Source: an uncultured Bacteroides sp.
GTDB taxonomy: Bacteria > Bacteroidota > Bacteroidia > Bacteroidales > Bacteroidaceae
Direction: 5' to 3'
Assembly (NCBI GenBank): GCA_905201685.1
Contig: CAJKOW010000024.1
Coordinates: 1-29,267 of the forward strand
Length of the DNA: 29,267 nt
In this document: positions 16,001 through 22,305 of the stretch, piece after piece
How positions within the stretch are numbered: the first letter of the stretch is position 1
How the letters are laid out: each line of letters opens with the position of its first letter
Position numbers and translations under genes: made by a program
The notes under the pieces: generated by a model
What the model saw: only the letters and a program-made list of their open reading frames with translations
Told to the model about the DNA's origin: nothing
The model's database searches: none

Positions 16001-16676
16001 TTTCGAACCTACTGCAGCTTACTTTGCCATCAAGAAGGCTTCCGAACCGTTGCACATCCAGTGGAATCCTGCTACCGACGATGTAGAAGTGGTGAACTAC
16101 CATGCCGGTCGGCGTCCTGCTCTGAAAGCTTGTGCGCAGGTGCTCCATATGAACGGTACCGTAGCCTGGGAGAAGGAAGTCGAAGTAGATAGCCGCGAAG
16201 ATACGACCGAGAAGTGCATCCGATTGCAGTTTCCCGATGCTTTGAGTCCGGTGCATTTCATCAGGCTGACGCTGGAAGACGATGGAAAGACTGTTTCCGA
16301 GAATTTCTATCATCGCAGCAAGACCGAGAACAATTATCAGGCTCTGAAACAGCTTCCGAAGATATCCTTGCATATGCAGCCTGAATATATAGAAGCGGAT
16401 GATGGTGAATGGACCGCACGTATCATGGTTGAAAACCGGACCGCCTCTCCGGCTCTGATGGTTCGGCTGAATGTGGCAGGCGATCAGGATGGATTGCAGT
16501 TCTTGCCTATTTTCTATTCCGACAATTATTTCTCCCTGATGCCGGGTGAAAAGAAAGTTGTATGTGTGCGTTGGAAGGACGAAGATACCCGTGGAAACAG
16601 GCCCTTGTTGCAGGTATCCGGTTACAATGTAACAGAAACCATTACTTCGTTACGCAAGTTTATTGAAAGGCCGTAG
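13026..16676 (+). CDS. GH2 family beta-mannosidase/exo-beta-glucosaminidase-like lipoprotein
   Basis: This 1216-residue lipoprotein has its signal ending LLLSGC (Cys24). The first 370 or so residues are discoidin-like (F5/8 type C) modules (for example WISVDLG-type stretch KEWVSVDLGVRSEFDKVILHW). Next come the GH2 sugar-binding domain (FLNFDGINWKANVYLNGQQVG), an Ig-like domain and a TIM barrel. The acid/base glutamate is Glu825 in CGRNEG and the likely nucleophile is Glu885 in HSERGMPN. This pattern places it in the GH2 branch that includes exo-beta-D-glucosaminidase and plant endo-beta-mannosidase. With GH20, GH125 and GH92 neighbours, cleavage of the core Man-beta-1,4-GlcNAc of N-glycans is the best guess. 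It is about 350 residues longer than usual because of the N-terminal modules. The stop codon abuts that of the convergent gene. Confidence 0.88.
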   Translation: MKKKDIATLILYAETGALLLLSGCADAQTVSERSYLRSDYYTRGIGVYPGSPKEDFSPELLPGGDQYRNLALLRATYQSSAYDYNLTSQLLTDGIVTDQAPQYFDLRTAEGSAPKREREWIIDGGPYSRNSVRGEDAFFLFRMHNYSKTVSRAVITGTLVYDDKLAQDGYEMTWEASNDGTAWTVLAVNRGSGLPGKARSGRVEVNDPNKQTGTVTMPVRQLEETFCFPNSTAYSSYRIRLRMKGAYEWTFHEVEFTDDDGPVDLKPSQYFTSVWMSATAGKEWVSVDLGVRSEFDKVILHWVNKAVQGKIQTSDDARTWHDVASLPGGTGLTDRVAVDGKARYVRICMDRSADGERYILSELEVMGRGGLLPQAVAMPRAADGKLILSGGGWQLQRASEVKAGGEEISLSGYQPEGWVTATVPGTVLTSYKNVGALADPNYADNQLMISESFFNSDFWYRNEFRMPQSFRRERVFLNFDGINWKANVYLNGQQVGRIDGAFIRGRFDVTDCVKEGTNVLAVEIIKNEHIGAVKEKNKQSTDFNGGILGADNPTFHATIGWDWIPTVRGRNIGIWNDVYLTTTGQVTVQDPYVRTLLALPDTTQARLRAEVVVKNHDDKAVTGVLSGKIGDIHFEQPVSLQACEERTVVFDADRFSQLCVQHPRLWWPNGYGTAYLYDANFTFKVKEEISDTRDFKVGIRQMTFDEKEGVLNLYINGRRFIGRGGNWGFSESNLNYRGREYETAVAYHADMNFTMLRNWVGMIGDEELYDACDRYGIMIWQDFWLANPADGPDPSDPDMFIANAKDYVKRIRNHASLALYCGRNEGFPPDVLDKALRRIVQEEHPELHYISSSADDVVSGHGPYRMLPAKTYFTLETGNDKFHSERGMPNVLTYDSFLRTYSPEGIWPQSDQWGMHDYTLEGAQGAASFNEIIALGYGQPQSAKEFADLAQWVNYDGHRSLFESRSKNRMGLLMWMSHPCWPSMVWQTYDYYFEPTAAYFAIKKASEPLHIQWNPATDDVEVVNYHAGRRPALKACAQVLHMNGTVAWEKEVEVDSREDTTEKCIRLQFPDALSPVHFIRLTLEDDGKTVSENFYHRSKTENNYQALKQLPKISLHMQPEYIEADDGEWTARIMVENRTASPALMVRLNVAGDQDGLQFLPIFYSDNYFSLMPGEKKVVCVRWKDEDTRGNRPLLQVSGYNVTETITSLRKFIERP

Positions 16677-18326
16677 TCAAGAAGTTGGAATCTCTTCTTC
16701 CACAATGCTTTTGAACTGCCCCCAGACCGAATGGTTGCGATAGATGGAGCGGCAGCCTAAAGGCACATAAAGGGTACAGCGCTCAAACAGTTGTTCGGCT
16801 CCGGCAAATGTCTCAGTCTGGCACACAGGGGGAAAGTCTGCGGCTTTGACATACAGGTGTTGAAGGGAAGAACAGCCTTCAAAACAGTATTCAGACAGAT
16901 AGGCTGTGGCTGCTCCCAATGTCAGGGACTGCAATTGCAGACAGTGCTGGAAACATGCGTGGGGAATGAGACTGACATTATCGGGCAAGACCATGCTTCT
17001 TATGGCAGAAGAGGCAAAGGCCTCTTGTCCGATGTTTTTCACGGAAAGGGGCAGCTCGATGTGCTGTAGCCGGCTGCTGAAGAAAGCATATTCTCCGATT
17101 GCTGTGACAGTGGAAGGAACTTGGAATGTTTCCTCCGTTTTTCCCTCCGGATACCATATCAGCTTAGTCATTTCCCGGTCGTATAAGATGCCATTGTCGC
17201 ACTTGAAGGCCGGATTGTCAGCTGGAATATCCATGACGGAAAGTTTCGTACATCCTTCCGAAGGCATAAGCTGAGCCAGAGACGGTGAAAAGTGAAGGAC
17301 GGACAAAGACAAACTGTTTTCGAAGGCATTTCTTTCGACAGTCGTTACGCCTACGGGCAAGGTCAGTTCCTGTAGCCAGATGCAGTTGGCAAACATCCCC
17401 TGGCCGACGGTGTTGTCTGCAGTGAAACGCTGCCCGTCGTAGCTTGAACCGCCTGCAACAATGGTTGCATCGTTCAAGTTAAGATACTGCAGTCTTCCGT
17501 TGGTATTCTCTCCACTAATATCTGTTCCCATAATGTCGCGCAGGTAACGGATGTCTGTTCCGTTCAGCGGACCGGCTATGTTGAGGGTTGTAAACTGATA
17601 TTTTTCCTGTTCTCCGATTGCTTCATCCAGCGTTCCGGCCTCTGTCAGTACCACGGCTTCGCCGGTCTGGAACAGATACGCTTTGCTGCGTGTCTCGCCA
17701 ATTGAATTAGCTGCATAGGCTTGTATGTAGTAAGTGATTCCTAATTGCAGGTTGCTGATGCGTGCTCTCCAGCGGTCATCAGTCGGAGTTTCCAGTACGA
17801 TCTGTTGTTCCTGTTCATCGGCTTCAGAATGGAAGTAGAATCCGGTAGAAGTAATGGCTTCTCCTCCATCGTCCAGAATTTCATATTCTAAAGTGATGCT
17901 GAGCGGCCCCTGGTTAAGCATCTTCAGTTCACTCACGACGGGTGCAATGTTAGGGGCTGTTTCAAAGCTCATGGTCTCGCTGCTAACGGTGCTGTATTTG
18001 TTTCCGGCTTCCAGCCGATAATAGTAAGTGCTTCCCGCTTGCAGGTCGTTCAGCAGGGTCGATACATCCTGTTCTTCGGTGACGGATATGCTGACCGATT
18101 CTGTCATTTCAGGGGTAAGCCCGTATCTGAACTGAATGCTGTTCACTGTACCTTCAGCGTTCGGAACTACCTTACCGGACAGCAGGGCACTTGTGCGTGT
18201 GATGTCCTTCGCCGGGTTTATGCTGACCGATGGAGGCAGGCTCATCGGTCTTTCATCCTTGTTACAGGAAATCAGCAGCAACACTACTAATAATAAGTAA
18301 ATGTATGTACGGAAACGTGTGGTCAT
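16677..18326 (-). CDS. Surface lipoprotein with fibronectin type III-like and BspA-type LRR domains
   Basis: This 549-residue lipoprotein has its signal ending LLLISC with Cys21. The next residues, NKDE, fit the K-(D/E)2 export signal described for Bacteroidetes surface lipoproteins. Two FN3-like domains follow (about 32-125 and 128-222, each with a TYYYRLEA or TYYIQAYAAN strand), then BspA/TpLRR (LRR_5) repeats to the C-terminus (VTTVERNAFENS, VTAIGEYAFFSS, VKNIGQEAFASS, YLSEYCFEGCSS). Such proteins usually bind host or bacterial surface partners. The module before the repeats (LNIAGPLNGTDIRYLRDIMG...) is related to one in the M64 fusion protein at 24293-27787. It is the last gene of a three-gene operon, 13 bp after the preceding gene. 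Confidence 0.9.
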   Translation of the reverse strand: MTTRFRTYIYLLLVVLLLISCNKDERPMSLPPSVSINPAKDITRTSALLSGKVVPNAEGTVNSIQFRYGLTPEMTESVSISVTEEQDVSTLLNDLQAGSTYYYRLEAGNKYSTVSSETMSFETAPNIAPVVSELKMLNQGPLSITLEYEILDDGGEAITSTGFYFHSEADEQEQQIVLETPTDDRWRARISNLQLGITYYIQAYAANSIGETRSKAYLFQTGEAVVLTEAGTLDEAIGEQEKYQFTTLNIAGPLNGTDIRYLRDIMGTDISGENTNGRLQYLNLNDATIVAGGSSYDGQRFTADNTVGQGMFANCIWLQELTLPVGVTTVERNAFENSLSLSVLHFSPSLAQLMPSEGCTKLSVMDIPADNPAFKCDNGILYDREMTKLIWYPEGKTEETFQVPSTVTAIGEYAFFSSRLQHIELPLSVKNIGQEAFASSAIRSMVLPDNVSLIPHACFQHCLQLQSLTLGAATAYLSEYCFEGCSSLQHLYVKAADFPPVCQTETFAGAEQLFERCTLYVPLGCRSIYRNHSVWGQFKSIVEEEIPTS

Positions 18327-18339
18327 TGGTCGAAAAAGT

Positions 18340-19326
18340 TTAGAAGTTAATACCCACTCCGACGGCGGCTTCCCAGTATCGGAAACGGATGGTCATTACG
18401 CCCGCAGATACTACCATCCGTCGGAAGCGGTAAAGGCCACCGGCTTCGGCACTGATACCCCGGTAGGAAAAATCGGTGTTCAGCAATTGTGTGCCGTTGT
18501 TTTGTTCCCAGGCTACATCCCGTTGTCCGTAGCCCAGCCCCTCGTAGATGCAGAAGTCGGCTATCAGCCGGTGCATACCTCCGGCCATCAGCATCCAGCG
18601 TCCTTTCTCAGTTCGTCCGGTGTAGTAGGGGGCTTCGTCCGTTCCGGGCAGCATACCGTTGCGGTCGCATTCGCCTTGTGTATTTGGCATCCTGTGGAAA
18701 TCTTTCTGCACCAGCAGGTAAGCACCGTGTCGTCTCATCAGTGCCAGGCGCAGTCCGGCCGAAGGCCCATCGGCCTGTATGCCTGCATTGAGCAGTACGA
18801 GTCGGCGCCAGGGTTCCCGTGGTCGTCGAAGTCGTTGAGGCGGAAGGGGCAGCAAATGGTTGGTCAGGTGCAGAGAGGTATCGGGTTGTACGGGCCGGTT
18901 TTCAAGCGTTGGCATTTCTATCGGATACTGATACCCGAGTGGAGGTGTCAGGATGAGTTCGTAAGTCATGCGTGATTCGAGCGGTGTCGGAAAGCGGTAG
19001 TCGCGCAACACTCCCCATTGCGGATGCTTGATGGTGAGCAACACACTGCCTTTGGGCAGATAGAGCCAGATTTCTCCGATGTCGTTTTTGCGTTTTACGA
19101 TGCCCAAGGGAGAAGAAAATGCAAAATCCTTGTCGCCCACTACTTTAATCAGGGCACAGGCTTCATCGTTCAGGTCGCGCACCGGGTCAATGTAGGCAGA
19201 GATGTCATTGGGCAGTATGCGGAACCGACGTACCGTGAACTCCTGTGCTGAAACTTTTTCTGCGGATGCAAGCAGCAGAAAGCCTGTCAGCAGACAGAAC
19301 AACAGGGCGGATGAGAAACGTTTCAT
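18340..19326 (-). CDS. Uncharacterised exported protein of the WG-repeat operon
   Basis: I cannot assign a family to this 328-residue protein. A clear signal peptide (about 1-27, cleavage near VSAQ) is followed by a beta-rich domain (FTVRRFRILPNDISAYIDPVRDLNDEACALIKVV... to about 135) reminiscent of PEGA-like envelope modules. A proline/arginine-rich linker (LPLPPQRLRRPREPWRR) comes next. The C-terminal half has alternating aromatic/hydrophobic strands ending in VGVGINF, like a small outer-membrane beta-barrel with a terminal aromatic residue. Its ATG overlaps the stop of the WG-repeat gene by 4 nt (ATGA), indicating translational coupling. The FN3/LRR lipoprotein gene follows after 13 bp. 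A shared envelope complex is inferred from this arrangement. Confidence 0.82.
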   Translation of the reverse strand: MKRFSSALLFCLLTGFLLLASAEKVSAQEFTVRRFRILPNDISAYIDPVRDLNDEACALIKVVGDKDFAFSSPLGIVKRKNDIGEIWLYLPKGSVLLTIKHPQWGVLRDYRFPTPLESRMTYELILTPPLGYQYPIEMPTLENRPVQPDTSLHLTNHLLPLPPQRLRRPREPWRRLVLLNAGIQADGPSAGLRLALMRRHGAYLLVQKDFHRMPNTQGECDRNGMLPGTDEAPYYTGRTEKGRWMLMAGGMHRLIADFCIYEGLGYGQRDVAWEQNNGTQLLNTDFSYRGISAEAGGLYRFRRMVVSAGVMTIRFRYWEAAVGVGINF

Positions 19327-21179
19327 TGCAGGTTGAAGTTATGAATGTTGAATATTTCGTCCTCAGGCAGTGGGGTATGATCGGCTTGCATACGGGGCTG
19401 CCAGGTACGTACATGAATTTTTGGGGCCGTTTCGTCGCGGAAGTCCCAAAGCAGGAACAGATAGCCGTCGTCGGAGTAGAGGTCGGAGCGGTATTTCTGT
19501 CTCAGGCTTACGCCGTAAATGCCTTTCATGGTAGGATGGCGCATGATGTGGAAATCACTGAACCGGACATCGATGCTTTGGTTGGCTTGGAACACCTGTT
19601 TCAGCCGGTCTAGGTATTGCCGTTTGCTCTTGACGTTATAGACTACCTGCGCAGGCGACAGGTAGCTGGTCTCCTGCTGCGAAGTATGTACTACGGTGCC
19701 CACTACTATGAGGGCATTTTCGCTGAACAACTGTTCCAGAAAGTCAATGTCTTTGGTCGTGTACGATGTGCGCAGATGCTCCACATAGTTCAGAATCATT
19801 TGTCTGTTTTCGGCATCTTTTTCGTCCAGTTTTCCCGATACTACTTTGATTGCCTCCTGGTAGAAAGGATGCTGTCTGCTCACTTTCCTCCAGTCCTGGT
19901 TCGCTATGTGACTCGTGGTTTGGGTCGTTTCTCCAGTTGCGGTCGCATTGGTTTCCTGTGGCTGCGTTTTCTGCTCTCCGACGGTATCCGTACGGTTTGC
20001 CATATCCTTCTGCTGTTTCTGGCTGCTATTTGTTGTCGCTCGTTCTATCAGGAAAAGCTGAGGACACAAACGGCTGGCTGTCGGATCCTCAGCGATGAAA
20101 GCATAAGTCGTTTCACTGTATGGATTCCCTTCTGCATCGATCAGCAGATACCGGTCATTCAGCCGTGCTACGGCAAGGTCATTCCTGTAATAATGTCCGA
20201 TGGAATCGTATTGAAAGCGGACGGTTGTCGGGGTTTGGGGATTGAGTATGCCCCATTGTCCGTTTTTACAGGCTGCCACGAGTCGGTTGCCGGCCGAGTG
20301 GATGTTTTCGTAAACGGTCGGGACCAGTGGCTGCCCCTGGCGGTCAATGACGCCCATACCTTCCTTGGTTTTCACAACAGCCATGCCATGGCTGTATGGC
20401 AAAGCCAGACAGACGTTGTCGGGCAGGTACAGTTCCGGATCTCCCTGTTGGTTCAGATAACCGAAATGACAGGCTCCCAGTTCGCAAAACAGAAGGCGGG
20501 CATCGGACAGTCCGGTGTCGAGCAGCGAGTTGGACAGTCGGATGGCCGTCTCTATCTTTCCGTCTCGGTCAATCAGCAGGTAGCCGGTCTGTCCCTGGCT
20601 GTTGCTGTTTCCGGTCAGCGCCAGCCCTTCGTGGAAATCGTATGCCCGGTCGTAAATGGGAGGAATGACGATGTTTCCCTTTGTATCCATATATCCGTAT
20701 TTCCCGTTTGCGGTGGCAAACAGGGCACGTCCCTCGCTGAAGTTGTGCATCCGTACAATGTCGTATTGCGGATATTGGGCGGTGGAGGCTACGTTGTTCC
20801 CCTCTTTGTCAATCAGCAGAATCGGTGCGTCTGGCGATTCTTGCGCAAGTGTCACGTCCTCGAAGAAATGACCGATGCGGGAGAAGCTGCGTTGGCTGAC
20901 GGGGTGTGAAGGGTCGTTCAATGTGTAGAGTCGGAAGCGTCCTTCTTCATCCGCCAGGCTGAACATGCCGCCTATCAGGGCTGAAGGCTGCTGGCCGAAG
21001 CTTTCGCCAGGTAGCAAAACGGTACCGTCGGCTGCTATCAGTCCCCATGATGCACCGTCGTTGCTGAACGGAAGTGCTTCAACGGGATCGGTTTCCCGAT
21101 TGTGGCAGGCCGACAGGAAAAGAATACAGACGAACAGGTTGAACCAAAGGATACGGGATGTATGGTCGGGTTGTTGCAT
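19323..21179 (-). CDS. WG-repeat lipoprotein with C-terminal NTF2-like region
   Basis: This 618-residue lipoprotein (LFLSAC, Cys25) has WG-type repeats over about residues 40-370 (ASWGLIAADGTVLLP, GKYGYMDTKGNIVIPPIYD, GMGVIDRQGQPLVPTVYE, GQWGILNP). A low-complexity Gln/Thr-rich linker (about 395-435) and a C-terminal domain of about 170 residues (DFLEQLFSENALIVVG..., FSDFHIMRHPTMKGIYGVSLRQ) follow; the last looks like an NTF2/SnoaL-type fold. An upstream in-frame ATG at 21206 is rejected as the start because the promoter-like TATCTTTG (21204-21211) overlaps it. The ATG at 21179 directly precedes a proper lipoprotein signal. WG repeats are of unknown function and are usually found in envelope proteins. 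The gene is first in the operon and coupled by ATGA to the next. Confidence 0.88.
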   Translation of the reverse strand: MQQPDHTSRILWFNLFVCILFLSACHNRETDPVEALPFSNDGASWGLIAADGTVLLPGESFGQQPSALIGGMFSLADEEGRFRLYTLNDPSHPVSQRSFSRIGHFFEDVTLAQESPDAPILLIDKEGNNVASTAQYPQYDIVRMHNFSEGRALFATANGKYGYMDTKGNIVIPPIYDRAYDFHEGLALTGNSNSQGQTGYLLIDRDGKIETAIRLSNSLLDTGLSDARLLFCELGACHFGYLNQQGDPELYLPDNVCLALPYSHGMAVVKTKEGMGVIDRQGQPLVPTVYENIHSAGNRLVAACKNGQWGILNPQTPTTVRFQYDSIGHYYRNDLAVARLNDRYLLIDAEGNPYSETTYAFIAEDPTASRLCPQLFLIERATTNSSQKQQKDMANRTDTVGEQKTQPQETNATATGETTQTTSHIANQDWRKVSRQHPFYQEAIKVVSGKLDEKDAENRQMILNYVEHLRTSYTTKDIDFLEQLFSENALIVVGTVVHTSQQETSYLSPAQVVYNVKSKRQYLDRLKQVFQANQSIDVRFSDFHIMRHPTMKGIYGVSLRQKYRSDLYSDDGYLFLLWDFRDETAPKIHVRTWQPRMQADHTPLPEDEIFNIHNFNLQ

Positions 21180-21203
21180 AGGTCTATAATTGTTATGTGA
21201 CAG

Positions 21204-21211
21204 CAAAGATA
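21204..21211 (-). promoter_or_regulatory. Putative -7 element of the WG-repeat operon
   Basis: The minus strand reads TATCTTTG (TAnnTTTG consensus), 24 nt upstream of the ATG at 21179. It is identical to the element before the S9 peptidase gene. It sits just beyond the hairpin that ends the upstream fimbrillin gene, which fits a new transcription unit starting here. Confidence 0.5.
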
Positions 21212-21220
21212 ACTTAAAAT

Positions 21221-21274
21221 GAGATGCCTATCCTTCTTTCTCCCGGAAAAATGAAGAAAGGAAGATGGCATCTC
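21221..21274 (-). terminator. Long hairpin between the fimbrillin-like gene and the WG operon
   Basis: GAGATGCC (21221-21228) pairs with GGCATCTC (21267-21274). Inside it, CCTTCTTTC pairs with GAAAGAAGG-type sequence (GAAGAAAGGAAG), giving a long imperfect stem with a TCCCGGAAAAAT loop. It follows the fimbrillin stop codon (21294-21296) by about 19 nt. On the minus strand it is followed by CATTTTAAGTT, a modest T-run. It is a likely intrinsic terminator. Confidence 0.62.
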
Positions 21275-21293
21275 CCTACCAGTTAATGCAACG

Positions 21294-22190
21294 TTATTCG
21301 TCCCAATTCTCAAGTTCTCCTCCTATTTCAATCTTTATCTGTTCCGGATTCTTGGAAACCACCAACTGTACCGAATGCTGTATTCCGGCTTTGAAGACAA
21401 ACTTGCTTTCGTACAGGTACGACACCCCCTTCATGATGACTTCTACCAGCGGCTGACGGTTGTCTATGCGTTGGGGAACAATGATGGCAGCATACGTATG
21501 ATTTCCCAGATTCTTGGCCTGTATGCTTTGGCGGGTACCGTATGTGTAGCGTGTCACCACGCCGGCACTCAGGTCGATGGTAGCTTCGGGCACCGTGTTG
21601 TGAATATACACTTCGGCGTCTTCCGGCATGTCGCCTTCGTAATCTTCACCTTTGACTAACCGGATCAGCATGCGGCTCATGCGGTGGGCAAACTGGAGGT
21701 TGACAGGTGCGTCAGAGGCACTGACGTTCTTCAGGCCGGCCCATAAAAAGTCGCTCGCTTCGTACCCTCCTTCAGCCGACTGGTCGATAGATACGCTGAA
21801 AGGCAGATTATCGACCGACGTTACCGGTTTCATCTGCGGATAGTAAGCATAGATGTTGTAAGTTCCTCCGTCCCAGTACACGGGTTTTTCGGTTGTCCAT
21901 TGGCTGCCGTCGAAAGTCAGGGCGGCATTGTTCACGTAGTTGCCCGATACTTCGAGGGGAGCATCTTCCCGGGTGATGAACAGTCCAACCCGGTCGCCGT
22001 TTTCAAAGGCTGTAGCCGTCACCCTTGAGTCGGCAACAGCCTGCCGTGGGTGTACGACGTTGAAAGTCATCACATTCTTGTCCTTGGTCGTCGGTAGTGG
22101 CGATTCGTTGTCGCTGCACCCGTATCCGACCATCAGCAGGACTGCCAAGAGTCCGGCTTCCCATGTGTGGTATAACTTGTTATGATGCAT
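21294..22190 (-). CDS. Fimbrillin-family (Mfa-like) lipoprotein
   Basis: This 298-residue protein has a signal sequence ending VGYGC (Cys25, a weak lipobox). The fimbrillin-like domain has the recurrent Bacteroides signatures FENGDRVGLFI, PVYWDGGTYNIYAYYPQ and GGYEASDFLW (141-150). The last recurs almost unchanged in the proteins at 24293-27787 and 27985-28896. Such proteins are pilin-like surface subunits exported as lipoproteins. No usher or tip genes are beside it. A 13-unit octanucleotide tract ends 6 nt before the start codon, which may make expression variable. It is downstream of the restriction gene on the same strand. Confidence 0.88.
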   Translation of the reverse strand: MHHNKLYHTWEAGLLAVLLMVGYGCSDNESPLPTTKDKNVMTFNVVHPRQAVADSRVTATAFENGDRVGLFITREDAPLEVSGNYVNNAALTFDGSQWTTEKPVYWDGGTYNIYAYYPQMKPVTSVDNLPFSVSIDQSAEGGYEASDFLWAGLKNVSASDAPVNLQFAHRMSRMLIRLVKGEDYEGDMPEDAEVYIHNTVPEATIDLSAGVVTRYTYGTRQSIQAKNLGNHTYAAIIVPQRIDNRQPLVEVIMKGVSYLYESKFVFKAGIQHSVQLVVSKNPEQIKIEIGGELENWDE

Positions 22191-22196
22191 ATTGGT

Positions 22197-22300
22197 TAGT
22201 TTTTGAGTTTTTAAATTCTTGAGTTCTTAAGTTCTTAAGTTTTTAAGTTTTTAAGTTTTTAAGTTTTTAAGTTTTTAAGTTTTTAAGTTTTTGAGTTTCA
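22197..22300. repeat. Octanucleotide tandem repeat (AAGTTTTT), 13 units
   Basis: Thirteen units of 8 bp run without interruption. Units 6-12 (22237-22292) are perfect AAGTTTTT; the outer ones vary as AAGTTCTT, GAGTTCTT, AAATTCTT and TAGTTTTT. The tract occupies nearly the whole gap between the restriction gene stop (22306) and the fimbrillin start (22190). On the coding strand it reads as A-rich AAAAACTT repeats just before the ATG. Confidence 0.95.
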
Positions 22301-22305
22301 AGAAA

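Noticed and set aside
19617..20909. 430-codon plus-strand open frame
   Set aside because: It lies opposite the WG-repeat lipoprotein gene, whose repeats and lipobox mark the true coding strand.
21180..21206. Earlier start (21206) for the WG-repeat lipoprotein
   Set aside because: It would place the start codon inside the promoter-like TATCTTTG and put nine extra polar residues before the signal peptide.
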